The position numbers and the translations under genes are program-made. A stretch of 64,000 nt of DNA, from the NCBI RefSeq assembly GCF_000931465.1, contig NZ_CP010892.1, positions 6,347,388-6,411,387 on the forward strand, written 5' to 3'. Positions 34,043 through 41,249 of the stretch are shown here, piece after piece. How positions within the stretch are numbered: position 1 is the stretch's first letter; each line of letters starts with the position of its first letter. Source of the DNA: Pseudomonas sp. MRSN 12121. Its GTDB lineage: Bacteria; Pseudomonadota; Gammaproteobacteria; Pseudomonadales; Pseudomonadaceae. The notes under the pieces are model-generated. The model saw nothing but the letters and a program-made list of their open reading frames with translations. It was not told the DNA's origin and searched no databases.

Positions 34043-34071
34043 GTGCGGTTCCCTGCCCTGTGGAACCGCAC
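34043..34071 (+). promoter_or_regulatory. hairpin covering the ribosome-binding region of the acetyltransferase gene
   Basis: GTGCGGTTCC, nine bases, GGAACCGCAC: perfect 10-bp arms ending one base before the ATG at 34073. The only GGA near the start lies in the right arm, so the hairpin would hide it in mRNA. As DNA it could also be an operator. Confidence 0.6.
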
Positions 34072-34072
34072 C

Positions 34073-34519
34073 ATGATTCGCATCGAACCCTGCCAGTCGG
34101 CCCATCAACCCGGCTGGCTGCCCCTGCGCCAGGCCCTCTGGCCGCACTGTCCGGCCCAGGAACACCTGGACGAAGCCAACGACCTGCTGAACCACCCGCA
34201 GCGCTACATCAACCTGCTCGCCTACACCACCGACGACCAGCCCGTGGGGTTGGCCGAAGCGTCATTGCGCCACGACTACGTGAACGGCACCGAACATTCG
34301 CCGGTGGTGTTCCTGGAGGGTTTGTATGTCAGCCCCGAATGGCGGCGCCAGGGCATTGCCGAACGCTTGATCGAGGCCGTCGCCCAGTGGGGACGGCAGC
34401 ATGGCTGCGTGGAAATGGCGTCGGACACCGGCCTGGACAACCTGCTCGGCCAGAACGTGCACAAGGCGCTCGGCTTCGAGGAAACCGAGCGCGTCGTGTA
34501 TTTCAGGAAGGGTTTGTAG
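34073..34519 (+). CDS. GNAT acetyltransferase, aminoglycoside 6'-N-acetyltransferase-like
   Basis: 148-aa GNAT protein. IEPCQSAHQPGWLPLRQALWPHCPAQEHLDEANDLL resembles the AAC(6')-I start (W..LR..LW). VFLEGLYVSPEWRRQGIAERLIEAVAQWG is the acetyl-CoA-binding motif (R-R-Q-G-I-A), and ASDTGLDNLLGQNVHKALGFEETERVVYFRKGL is the typical tail. Chromosomal AAC(6')-like genes are common in the genus. Whether it acts on aminoglycosides is not shown by sequence. Its TAG abuts the gbdR stop codon with no gap, so both 3' ends overlap on opposite strands. Confidence 0.88.
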   Translation: MIRIEPCQSAHQPGWLPLRQALWPHCPAQEHLDEANDLLNHPQRYINLLAYTTDDQPVGLAEASLRHDYVNGTEHSPVVFLEGLYVSPEWRRQGIAERLIEAVAQWGRQHGCVEMASDTGLDNLLGQNVHKALGFEETERVVYFRKGL

Positions 34520-35614
34520 TTACAGCCTGACGCTGGCGAAAGTCGACTCGTTGCGCGCCTGGCTCAGCGACGACATCGGCCCGGCCAGCACCAGCGCCTG
34601 CGGGATCGGCATCATTGCCACTTGCTGCGCGGTGTTGGAACCCACGCGCTCGTCGCGCGGCGGAATGCCGAAGTACTCGCGGTAGCACTTGGAGAAGTGC
34701 GGCGTGGAAACGAAGCCGCAGACCGAGGCCACCTCGATGATCGACATCGGCGTCTGCTTGAGCAGCTGGCGGGCGCGGATCAGCCGCAGCTTCAGGTAGT
34801 AGCGCGATGGCGAGCAATGCAGGTACTTCTGGAACAGCCGCTCCAGCTGGCGACGCGACACCGAGACATACACCGCCAGCTCGTCGAGGTCGATCGGCTC
34901 TTCCAGGTTGGCTTCCATCAGCGCGACGATTTCCTGCAGCTTCGGCTGGTTGGTGCCGAGCATGTGCTTGAGCGGCACGCGCTGGTGATCCTGCTCGTTG
35001 CGGATACGCTCGTAGACGAACATCTCCGAGATCGCCGCCGACAGCTCACGGCCATGATCGCGGCTGATCAGGTGCAGCATCATGTCCAGCGGCGCGGTGC
35101 CGCCCGAGCTGGTGAAGCGGTTGCGGTCGAGGGTGAACAGCCGGGTGCTCATGGCCACCCGCGGGAAGGCTTCCTGCATCGAGGCCAGGCATTCCCAGTG
35201 CACGCTGCAATCGAAACCGTCGAGCAGGCCGGCGCAGGCCAGGGCCCAGCTGCCGGTGCAGACTGCGCCCAGACGGCGGGACTGGCGCGCCTGGCTCTGC
35301 AGCCAGGACACGTGCTCACGGGTCACGGTGCGTTGAATGCCGATGCCACCGCAGACGATCACGGTGTCCAGCGCGGGCGCTTTGTGCATCGAGGCGTCGG
35401 GGGTGATCTGCAGGCCGTCGCTGGCCCAGACCTGGCCGCCGTCGACACTGAGCGTGGTCCAGCGATACAGCTCGCGACCGGACAACTGGTTGGCCATGCG
35501 CAGCGGCTCGACTGCGGAAGCCAGGGAAATCAGTGTGAAATTGTCCAGCAGCAGAAAGCCGATGGATTGAGGCGCACGGTTCTGGGGTTGGGCCCCGGAG
35601 TTGAACGACGTCAT
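34520..35614 (-). CDS. gbdR: AraC-family regulator of glycine betaine catabolism
   Basis: 364-aa GATase-1-like AraC regulator. The N-terminal domain starts SIGFLLLDNFTLISLASAVEPLRMANQLSGRELYRW and includes LGAVCTGSWALACAGLLDG. The DNA-binding part has DLDELAVYVSVSRRQLERLFQKYL and IIEVASVCGFVSTPHFSKCYREYFGIPPRDER. In P. aeruginosa GbdR senses glycine betaine and dimethylglycine and activates gbcAB, dgcAB, glyA-sox and cbcXWV, all present here. The gene ends flush against the acetyltransferase stop, with no terminator before it. The nearest minus-strand terminator is about 1 kb further on. Confidence 0.96.
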   Translation of the reverse strand: MTSFNSGAQPQNRAPQSIGFLLLDNFTLISLASAVEPLRMANQLSGRELYRWTTLSVDGGQVWASDGLQITPDASMHKAPALDTVIVCGGIGIQRTVTREHVSWLQSQARQSRRLGAVCTGSWALACAGLLDGFDCSVHWECLASMQEAFPRVAMSTRLFTLDRNRFTSSGGTAPLDMMLHLISRDHGRELSAAISEMFVYERIRNEQDHQRVPLKHMLGTNQPKLQEIVALMEANLEEPIDLDELAVYVSVSRRQLERLFQKYLHCSPSRYYLKLRLIRARQLLKQTPMSIIEVASVCGFVSTPHFSKCYREYFGIPPRDERVGSNTAQQVAMMPIPQALVLAGPMSSLSQARNESTFASVRL

Positions 35615-36036
35615 CGCGGTATCTCCTCACACAAAGCGGGTGATGGCCTCAGGCGGAGGCTCTTGTTATTGCCATCGTTCTCACGGGAGACGGGCTTTGT
35701 GATCACAGAGCAATTGCCATGCCTAAACTTGAATGGCCATTCAATAACTCCTGAAAACGACGTCGCGATGCGTCTATATAAGCCACGTGCTATGTGCGGG
35801 TTATAAGCGCCGGGATCGGCCACGGGACGCCCTGGCCCGGTAGCTGTGAGCAAATCGGTAGCACTTGTGGGAACGCCGAGAAACGTCCGGCGAAAAGAGT
35901 GTCACCGCAAGCACAGCCGGGCGTCGGCCGGGATCGGGGGAAAAACCTGACCGCTGAAGCTGTCGACTTACCTGATTGCGACGCGCCAAAAGGTGGCGTG
36001 GGGGTTAACGGGTGGTCAATTTATGAGCAGTGGGTT

Positions 36037-36048
36037 GGGGGGGGGGGG
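36037..36048 (+). repeat. homopolymeric G12 tract
   Basis: Twelve consecutive G between gbdR and the serine dehydratase gene. Such tracts are slippage-prone, and also a common place for sequencing error. Confidence 0.8.
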
Positions 36049-36068
36049 AGACGTGAATGATCCGGCCC

Positions 36069-36148
36069 CATCGCGGGCAAGTCGGATCGCCGCCCGCTCG
36101 CTCCTACTGTCACGCACAATCTGTAGGAGCGAAGCTTGCTCGCGATGG
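36069..36148. repeat. REP inverted pair downstream of serine dehydratase
   Basis: CATCGCGGGCAAGTCGGATC...GCTCGCTCCTAC faces CTGTAGGAGCGAAGCTTGCTC. Confidence 0.87.
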
Positions 36149-36176
36149 ACTGCGCAGCAGTCCCGCCGTTAAGGCC

Positions 36177-37553
36177 TCAGCACTCGACAGCGCTGACCGC
36201 CAATCCGCCGCGGGAGGTTTCCTTGTATTTGTCGTGCATGTCGGCGCCGGTATCGCGCATGGTGCGGATCACCCGGTCCAGGGAAATGAAGTGCTGGCCG
36301 TCGCCGCGCAGCGCCATTTGCGCGGCATTGATCGCCTTCACCGCGGCAATCGCGTTGCGCTCGATGCAGGGCACCTGCACCAGGCCGCCGACCGGGTCGC
36401 AGGTCAGGCCGAGGTTGTGCTCCAGGCCGATCTCCGCGGCGTTGCACAACTGTTCCGGAGTGGCCCCGAGAATCTCCGCCAGCCCGGCCGCGGCCATGGC
36501 GCAGGCGGAACCCACCTCGCCCTGGCAGCCGACTTCGGCGCCGGAGATCGAGGCGTTCTTCTTGCACAGGATGCCCACCGCCGCCGCGCCGAGGAAGAAG
36601 TCCACCACATTGGCGTCGGTGACCTCCTCGCTGAAACGCATGAAGTAATGCAGCACCGCCGGAATGATCCCCGCCGCGCCGTTGGTCGGCGCCGTGACCA
36701 TGCGCCCGCCGGCGGCGTTCTCTTCGTTGACCGCCAGGGCGAACAGGTTGACCCACTCCATCGCGCTCAGGGTCGAGCCGATCACATTGGGCTTGTTCAA
36801 CTCCTGCAGGCTGCGGTGCAGCTTGGCGGCGCGGCGCCGCACGTTCAGCCCGCCGGGCAGGATGCCTTCGTGTTTCAGGCCGTGCTCGACGCAGTCCTGC
36901 ATGGCCTGCCAGAGCTTCATCAGGCCGCTGCGGATCTCCTCTTCCGAACGCCAGACCTTCTCGTTGGCCATCATCAGCTCGGCCACCCGCAGGTTGTGCT
37001 TGCGGCACAGGTCGAGCAGCTCCACGGCGCTGGAAAAGTCGTAAGGCAATACCGTGCGATCCAGATCGACCACGCCGCTGCTGGCCTGGGCCTGGTCGAC
37101 CACGAAGCCGCCACCCACGGAATAATAAGTGTCGCGGTGCAACTCCCCGGCCTCGCCTTCGGCAACGAGGGTCATGGCGTTGGGATGGAACGGCAGGTTC
37201 TCGTCGAGCAGCAGCATGTCCCGCGCCCAGACAAAAGAGACAGGCAAGCGGCTGTCCAGCAACAGGGTGTCGGTTTCGCGCAGGGTCTGGATGCGGCTGC
37301 CGATCAGCGACGGGTCGATGGCGTCCGGCCATTCGCCCATCAGCCCCATGATCACGGCATTGTCGCTGCCGTGGCCGATGCCGGTGGCCGACAGCGAGCC
37401 GTACAGCCGGACCTCGACGCGCCGCACCTGCTCCAGCAGGCCTCGCTCGCGCAGTGCCTGGACGAACAGCGCCGCGGCGCGCATGGGCCCGACCGTGTGC
37501 GAACTGGAAGGCCCGATGCCGATTTTGAACAGATCGAAAACGCTGATAGCCAT
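36177..37553 (-). CDS. sdaB: L-serine ammonia-lyase (iron-sulfur)
   Basis: 458-aa single-chain L-serine dehydratase: MAISVFDLFKIGIGPSSSHTVGPMRAAALF begins the beta domain. The alpha domain has VTAPTNGAAGIIPAVLHYF, CKKNASISGAEVGCQGEVGSACAMAAAGL and CDPVGGLVQVPCIERNAIAAVKAI, with the cluster cysteines. The chain ends ...AVSAVEC; a C-terminal cysteine at 458 is also present in the Legionella enzyme, where it plugs the active site. It converts serine made by GlyA into pyruvate, completing betaine catabolism. Counterpart of PA5379. The start at 37553 matches the family N-terminus. Confidence 0.95.
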   Translation of the reverse strand: MAISVFDLFKIGIGPSSSHTVGPMRAAALFVQALRERGLLEQVRRVEVRLYGSLSATGIGHGSDNAVIMGLMGEWPDAIDPSLIGSRIQTLRETDTLLLDSRLPVSFVWARDMLLLDENLPFHPNAMTLVAEGEAGELHRDTYYSVGGGFVVDQAQASSGVVDLDRTVLPYDFSSAVELLDLCRKHNLRVAELMMANEKVWRSEEEIRSGLMKLWQAMQDCVEHGLKHEGILPGGLNVRRRAAKLHRSLQELNKPNVIGSTLSAMEWVNLFALAVNEENAAGGRMVTAPTNGAAGIIPAVLHYFMRFSEEVTDANVVDFFLGAAAVGILCKKNASISGAEVGCQGEVGSACAMAAAGLAEILGATPEQLCNAAEIGLEHNLGLTCDPVGGLVQVPCIERNAIAAVKAINAAQMALRGDGQHFISLDRVIRTMRDTGADMHDKYKETSRGGLAVSAVEC

Positions 37554-37979
37554 TGCTGCGAACTCCTCGATGAGCACACGCCGGGCGCCGAAAACGCCCG
37601 GTGGCGAAGCTGCTACGCTCAAGCAGTAGTCCGCCGAGATACGCGCATCATCAAGCTTTTGCAGGGTCGTTCGACGTCTCACACCGACTCACTCATGCCC
37701 ACCAACGCCGTGGCCCCCGGGCCTGCGATTCTGGCCGTTTTTTCACGGTCCAGAGGGACAAAAAGTGCGGAAAAAAGCTGTAAGCGACCTCACCGACACT
37801 GGATGCGACCCTGCCTGTACTGGATACGACGCACCCTGTAGGCGTCAGATTTTCACTGGTACATGATCAGTCTCGACTCGATTGCAAGGCACTGTGGCAG
37901 AGCTGTTCCACACGCCCCAACCGCAATACTTATAAGTGCGGTCAGACACGCCGCCAGAAAACACCCAGGAGTCCACCCC
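37554..37979. promoter_or_regulatory. divergent promoter region, sdaB and cbcXWV
   Basis: 426 bp without a credible gene. Near cbcX, ACTTATAAGT (37928-37937) is a perfect palindrome flanked by CCGC and GCGG and includes a TATAAG -10-like hexamer. A GGAG lies about nine bases before the cbcX ATG. cbcXWV is GbdR-controlled in P. aeruginosa; I cannot define the site. Confidence 0.5.
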
Positions 37980-38927
37980 ATGAAAGGTTCCCCGTCGTTG
38001 TTGTTGGCCGCCATGCTGAGTCTGCCGTTTCTGGCGCACGCCGCAGAACCGGCGCAATGCAGTACCGTAAACTTCTCCGATGTCGGCTGGACCGATATCA
38101 CCGTCACCACCGCGACCACCAGCGTCATCCTCGACGCGCTGGGCTACAAGACCAAGACCACGATGATTTCCGTGCCGGTGACCTACAAGTCCCTGGCCGA
38201 TGGCAAGAACATGGACGTGTTCCTCGGCAACTGGATGCCGACCATGGAAAACGACATCAAGCCCTATCGCGATGCCGGCACCGTGGCCACCATCCGCGCC
38301 AACCTGGAGAACGCCAAGTACACCCTGGCCGTCCCTGAAGAGCTGTACAACAAGGGCCTGAAGGATTTCGCCGACATCGCCAAGTTCAAGAAGGAACTGG
38401 ACGGCAAGATCTACGGCATCGAGCCGGGTAACGACGGCAACCGCATGATCCAGAGCATGATCGACAAGAACGCCTTCGGCCTGAAGGACGCCGGCTTCAA
38501 GGTGGTCGAATCCAGCGAGGCGGGCATGCTGTCCCAGGTCGAGCGCGCGCAACGGCGCAACACCGCGGTGGTGTTCCTGGGGTGGGAACCGCACCCGATG
38601 AACACCCGCTTCAAGATGAAGTACCTGACCGGCGGCGATGAATTCTTCGGCCCCAACTACGGCCAGGCGACCATCTACACCAACACCCGCAAGGGCTACG
38701 CCGAGGAATGCAGCAACGTCGGTCAGTTGCTGAAGAATCTGTCGTTCACCCTGAACATGGAAAGCACCCTGATGGGCAATGTCCTGGACGACAAGATGAA
38801 ACCCGAGGCCGCCGCCAAGGCCTGGCTGCAGAAAAACCCCGGTGTCCTCGATACCTGGCTCGCTGGCGTAACCACCATTGACGGAAAACCTGGCCTGGAA
38901 GCCGTGAAAGCCAAGCTTGCGCAGTAA
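37980..38927 (+). CDS. cbcX: choline/quaternary-amine ABC transporter, periplasmic binding protein
   Basis: 315-aa ChoX/ProX-type binding protein. A signal peptide (MKGSPSLLLAAMLSLPFLAHA) is followed by AEPAQCSTVNFSDVGWTDITVTTATTSVILDALGYKT. The pocket-family segments DVFLGNWMPTMEN and FLGWEPHPMNTRF parallel those of CaiX in this window, so the two arose from a common ancestor. It delivers choline to CbcWV. A GC-rich hairpin directly after the stop probably lowers transcription into cbcW, as often seen after binding-protein genes. Confidence 0.95.
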   Translation: MKGSPSLLLAAMLSLPFLAHAAEPAQCSTVNFSDVGWTDITVTTATTSVILDALGYKTKTTMISVPVTYKSLADGKNMDVFLGNWMPTMENDIKPYRDAGTVATIRANLENAKYTLAVPEELYNKGLKDFADIAKFKKELDGKIYGIEPGNDGNRMIQSMIDKNAFGLKDAGFKVVESSEAGMLSQVERAQRRNTAVVFLGWEPHPMNTRFKMKYLTGGDEFFGPNYGQATIYTNTRKGYAEECSNVGQLLKNLSFTLNMESTLMGNVLDDKMKPEAAAKAWLQKNPGVLDTWLAGVTTIDGKPGLEAVKAKLAQ

Positions 38928-38937
38928 TCGTTATATG

Positions 38938-38960
38938 CCGGGCGGGCTCGCCCGCCCGGG
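38938..38960 (+). terminator. attenuating hairpin between cbcX and cbcW
   Basis: CCGGGCGGG-CTCG-CCCGCCCGG, a perfect 9-bp GC stem, followed by CTGTTTATTCC. The weak T-run suggests partial termination or 3'-end protection of cbcX mRNA. Confidence 0.65.
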
Positions 38961-38993
38961 CTGTTTATTCCTTGCATGCGGACGTTCATTACC

Positions 38994-39839
38994 ATGCTCA
39001 TTGATCAGAAAATCCCTTTAGGCCAGTACATCGCTGCCTTCGTCGAATGGTTGACGCAACACGGCGCCAGCACATTCGATGCGATCGCATCGACCCTGGA
39101 AACGATGATCCACGGCGTGACGTTTGCGCTGACCTGGTTCAACCCGCTGGCCTTGATCGGCCTGATTGCCTTGCTCGCGCACATCATCCAACGCAAATGG
39201 GGCCTGACGGCCTTCGTGATCGCTTCCTTCCTGCTGATCCTCAACCTGGGTTACTGGCAGGAAACCATGGAAACCCTGGCCCAGGTGCTGTTCGCCACCC
39301 TGGTCTGCGTGGTCATCGGCGTGCCGCTGGGCATCGTCGCCGCGCACAAGCCGATGTTCTACACCATGATGCGTCCGGTACTGGACCTGATGCAGACCGT
39401 ACCGACCTTCGTCTACCTCATTCCTACCCTGACCCTGTTCGGCCTGGGTGTGGTGCCCGGCCTGATCTCCACGGTGGTGTTCGCGATCGCCGCGCCAATC
39501 CGCCTGACTTACCTGGGCATCCGCGATGTACCACAAGAGTTGATGGACGCCGGCAAGGCCTTCGGCTGCTCGCGCCGTCAACTGCTGTCGCGTATCGAGC
39601 TGCCCCACGCCATGCCGAGCATCGCCGCCGGCATCACCCAGTGCATCATGCTGTCGCTGTCGATGGTGGTAATCGCGGCCCTGGTGGGCGCCGACGGCCT
39701 GGGCAAACCCGTGGTCAACGCACTGAACACCGCCGACATCGCCCTGGGCTTCGAGGCGGGCCTGGCCATCGTACTGCTGGCGATCATGCTCGACCGTATC
39801 TGCAAACAACCCGAAGCCAAGGTAGGGGGTGACGCATGA
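38994..39839 (+). CDS. cbcW: choline/betaine/carnitine ABC transporter permease
   Basis: 281-aa inner-membrane permease of the ProW/OpuAB type, starting MLIDQKIPLGQYIAAFVEWL. The core has six or so helices and the binding-protein-dependent transport EAA-type loop: LMDAGKAFGCSRRQLLSRIELPHAMPSIAAGI. It is shared by the binding proteins CbcX, CaiX and (elsewhere) BetX in P. aeruginosa. Start chosen at 38994; an ATG 18 bases upstream is possible and both have weak SD sequences. It overlaps cbcV by four bases. Confidence 0.94.
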   Translation: MLIDQKIPLGQYIAAFVEWLTQHGASTFDAIASTLETMIHGVTFALTWFNPLALIGLIALLAHIIQRKWGLTAFVIASFLLILNLGYWQETMETLAQVLFATLVCVVIGVPLGIVAAHKPMFYTMMRPVLDLMQTVPTFVYLIPTLTLFGLGVVPGLISTVVFAIAAPIRLTYLGIRDVPQELMDAGKAFGCSRRQLLSRIELPHAMPSIAAGITQCIMLSLSMVVIAALVGADGLGKPVVNALNTADIALGFEAGLAIVLLAIMLDRICKQPEAKVGGDA

Positions 39840-41014
39840 GCATAATCCGCTTCGATAACGTCGACGTTATCTTCTCCAAGGACCCTCGCGAGGCGCTCAA
39901 GCTGCTGGACCAGGGCATGACCCGCAACGAGATCCTGAAAAAGACCGGCCAGATCGTCGGTGTGGAAAAGGCCAGCCTGGACATCGAGAAAGGCGAGATC
40001 TGCGTGCTGATGGGCCTTTCCGGCTCGGGCAAGTCGAGCCTGCTGCGCTGTATCAACGGCCTCAACACCGTCAGCCGCGGCAAGCTGTTCGTCGAACATG
40101 ACGGCAAGCAGGTGGACATCGCCTCCTGCTCCCCGGCGGAACTGAAAATGATGCGCACCAAGCGCATCGCCATGGTGTTCCAGAAGTTCGCCCTGATGCC
40201 CTGGCTGACGGTGCGCGAGAACATCAGCTTCGGCCTGGAAATGCAGGGCCGGCCGGAGAAGGAACGGCGCAAGCTGGTGGACGAGAAACTCGAACTGGTG
40301 GGCCTGACCCAGTGGCGCAACAAGAAGCCCGACGAACTGTCCGGCGGCATGCAGCAACGGGTCGGCCTGGCCCGCGCCCTGGCGATGGACGCCGACATCC
40401 TGCTGATGGACGAACCCTTCTCGGCCCTCGACCCGCTGATCCGCCAGGGCCTGCAGGACGAGTTGCTGGAACTGCAACGCAAGCTGAGCAAGACCATCGT
40501 GTTCGTCAGCCACGACCTCGACGAGGCGCTGAAACTCGGTAGCCGCATCGCGATCATGAAAGACGGCCGGATCATCCAGTACAGCAAGCCGGAAGAGATC
40601 GTGCTGAACCCGGCGGACGACTATGTGCGCACCTTCGTCGCCCACACCAACCCGCTCAATGTGCTCTGCGGCCGCAGCCTGATGCGCAGCCTGGACAACT
40701 GCAAGCGCATCAACGGTTCGGTCTGCCTGGACCCGGGTGGCGACTCCTGGCTCGACCTGGCCGAAGGCAACACCATCAAGGGCGCCCGCCAGAACGGCGC
40801 CAGCCTCGACCTGCAGAACTGGGTGCCGGGCCAGGCGGTGGAAGGCCTGGGCCGCAAGCCGACCCTGGTGGACTCCAACATCGGCATGCGCGACGCGCTG
40901 CAGATCCGCTACCAGACCGGCAACAAGCTGGTGCTGCACGACAACAACAAGGTGGTGGGGATCCTCGGCGACAGCGAGCTCTACCACGCGCTGCTCGGCA
41001 AGAACCTGGGCTGA
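39836..41014 (+). CDS. cbcV: choline/betaine/carnitine ABC transporter ATP-binding protein
   Basis: 392-aa ProV-type ATPase. Walker A is LMGLSGSGKSSLLR (about residue 62), the signature is DELSGGMQQRVGLARALAMD, Walker B is ILLMDEPFSALDPL, and the switch His is in FVSHDLDEALKLG. After residue 270 there is a C-terminal regulatory domain ending LVLHDNNKVVGILGDSELYHALLGKNLG, which looks CBS-like, as in glycine-betaine transporters. It is coupled to cbcW by an ATGA overlap and followed by a strong terminator. Confidence 0.96.
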   Translation: MSIIRFDNVDVIFSKDPREALKLLDQGMTRNEILKKTGQIVGVEKASLDIEKGEICVLMGLSGSGKSSLLRCINGLNTVSRGKLFVEHDGKQVDIASCSPAELKMMRTKRIAMVFQKFALMPWLTVRENISFGLEMQGRPEKERRKLVDEKLELVGLTQWRNKKPDELSGGMQQRVGLARALAMDADILLMDEPFSALDPLIRQGLQDELLELQRKLSKTIVFVSHDLDEALKLGSRIAIMKDGRIIQYSKPEEIVLNPADDYVRTFVAHTNPLNVLCGRSLMRSLDNCKRINGSVCLDPGGDSWLDLAEGNTIKGARQNGASLDLQNWVPGQAVEGLGRKPTLVDSNIGMRDALQIRYQTGNKLVLHDNNKVVGILGDSELYHALLGKNLG

Positions 41015-41032
41015 CCGCCAGGCAGAAACAAC

Positions 41033-41061
41033 AACGCCGCGACCTGGGTCGCGGCGTTTTT
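41033..41061 (+). terminator. intrinsic terminator of cbcXWV
   Basis: AACGCCGCGACC-TG-GGTCGCGGCGTTTTT: a near-perfect 12-bp stem with a T5 tail, 19 bases after the cbcV stop. Confidence 0.92.
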
Positions 41062-41121
41062 GCTTGAGCGGGAAAAGATGCACCTGTTGCAGGAGCGGAT
41101 GTTGTGGTGAGCCACAAAGAG

Positions 41122-41201
41122 CTTCGCGGGCAAGCCTCGCTCCTACAGACGAAGCGTGCTTCTGTAGGAGCGAGCGGGCGGCGATCCGACTTGCCCGCGA
41201 T
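41122..41201. repeat. REP inverted pair between cbcV and betT
   Basis: TTCGCGGGCAAGCCTCGCTC faces CTGTAGGAGCGAGCGGGCGG...TTGCCCGCGAT. Confidence 0.87.
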
Positions 41202-41249
41202 GCAGGCGACGCGGTGTAACAGTGCTACACCGCCCGCCTGTTTAACGTC

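Larger units (their letters stand above)
35615..36176. other. intergenic region between gbdR and serine dehydratase
   Basis: 562 bp. It is the 5' region of gbdR and 3' region of the dehydratase gene (both on the minus strand). AT-rich stretches with TATATAAG (35776-35783) and TTATAAG (35801-35807) occur in the gbdR leader region. A run of 12 G occupies 36037-36048. A REP pair is at 36069-36148. I see no credible gene. Confidence 0.65.

Noticed and set aside
35794..36060. 88-codon open frame between gbdR and serine dehydratase
   Set aside because: No RBS, odd composition, ends in glycines from the G12 tract; no sign of coding.
36057..37841. 594-codon open frame opposite the serine dehydratase gene
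   Set aside because: Antisense shadow; low-complexity composition, while the minus strand has a full-length family match.
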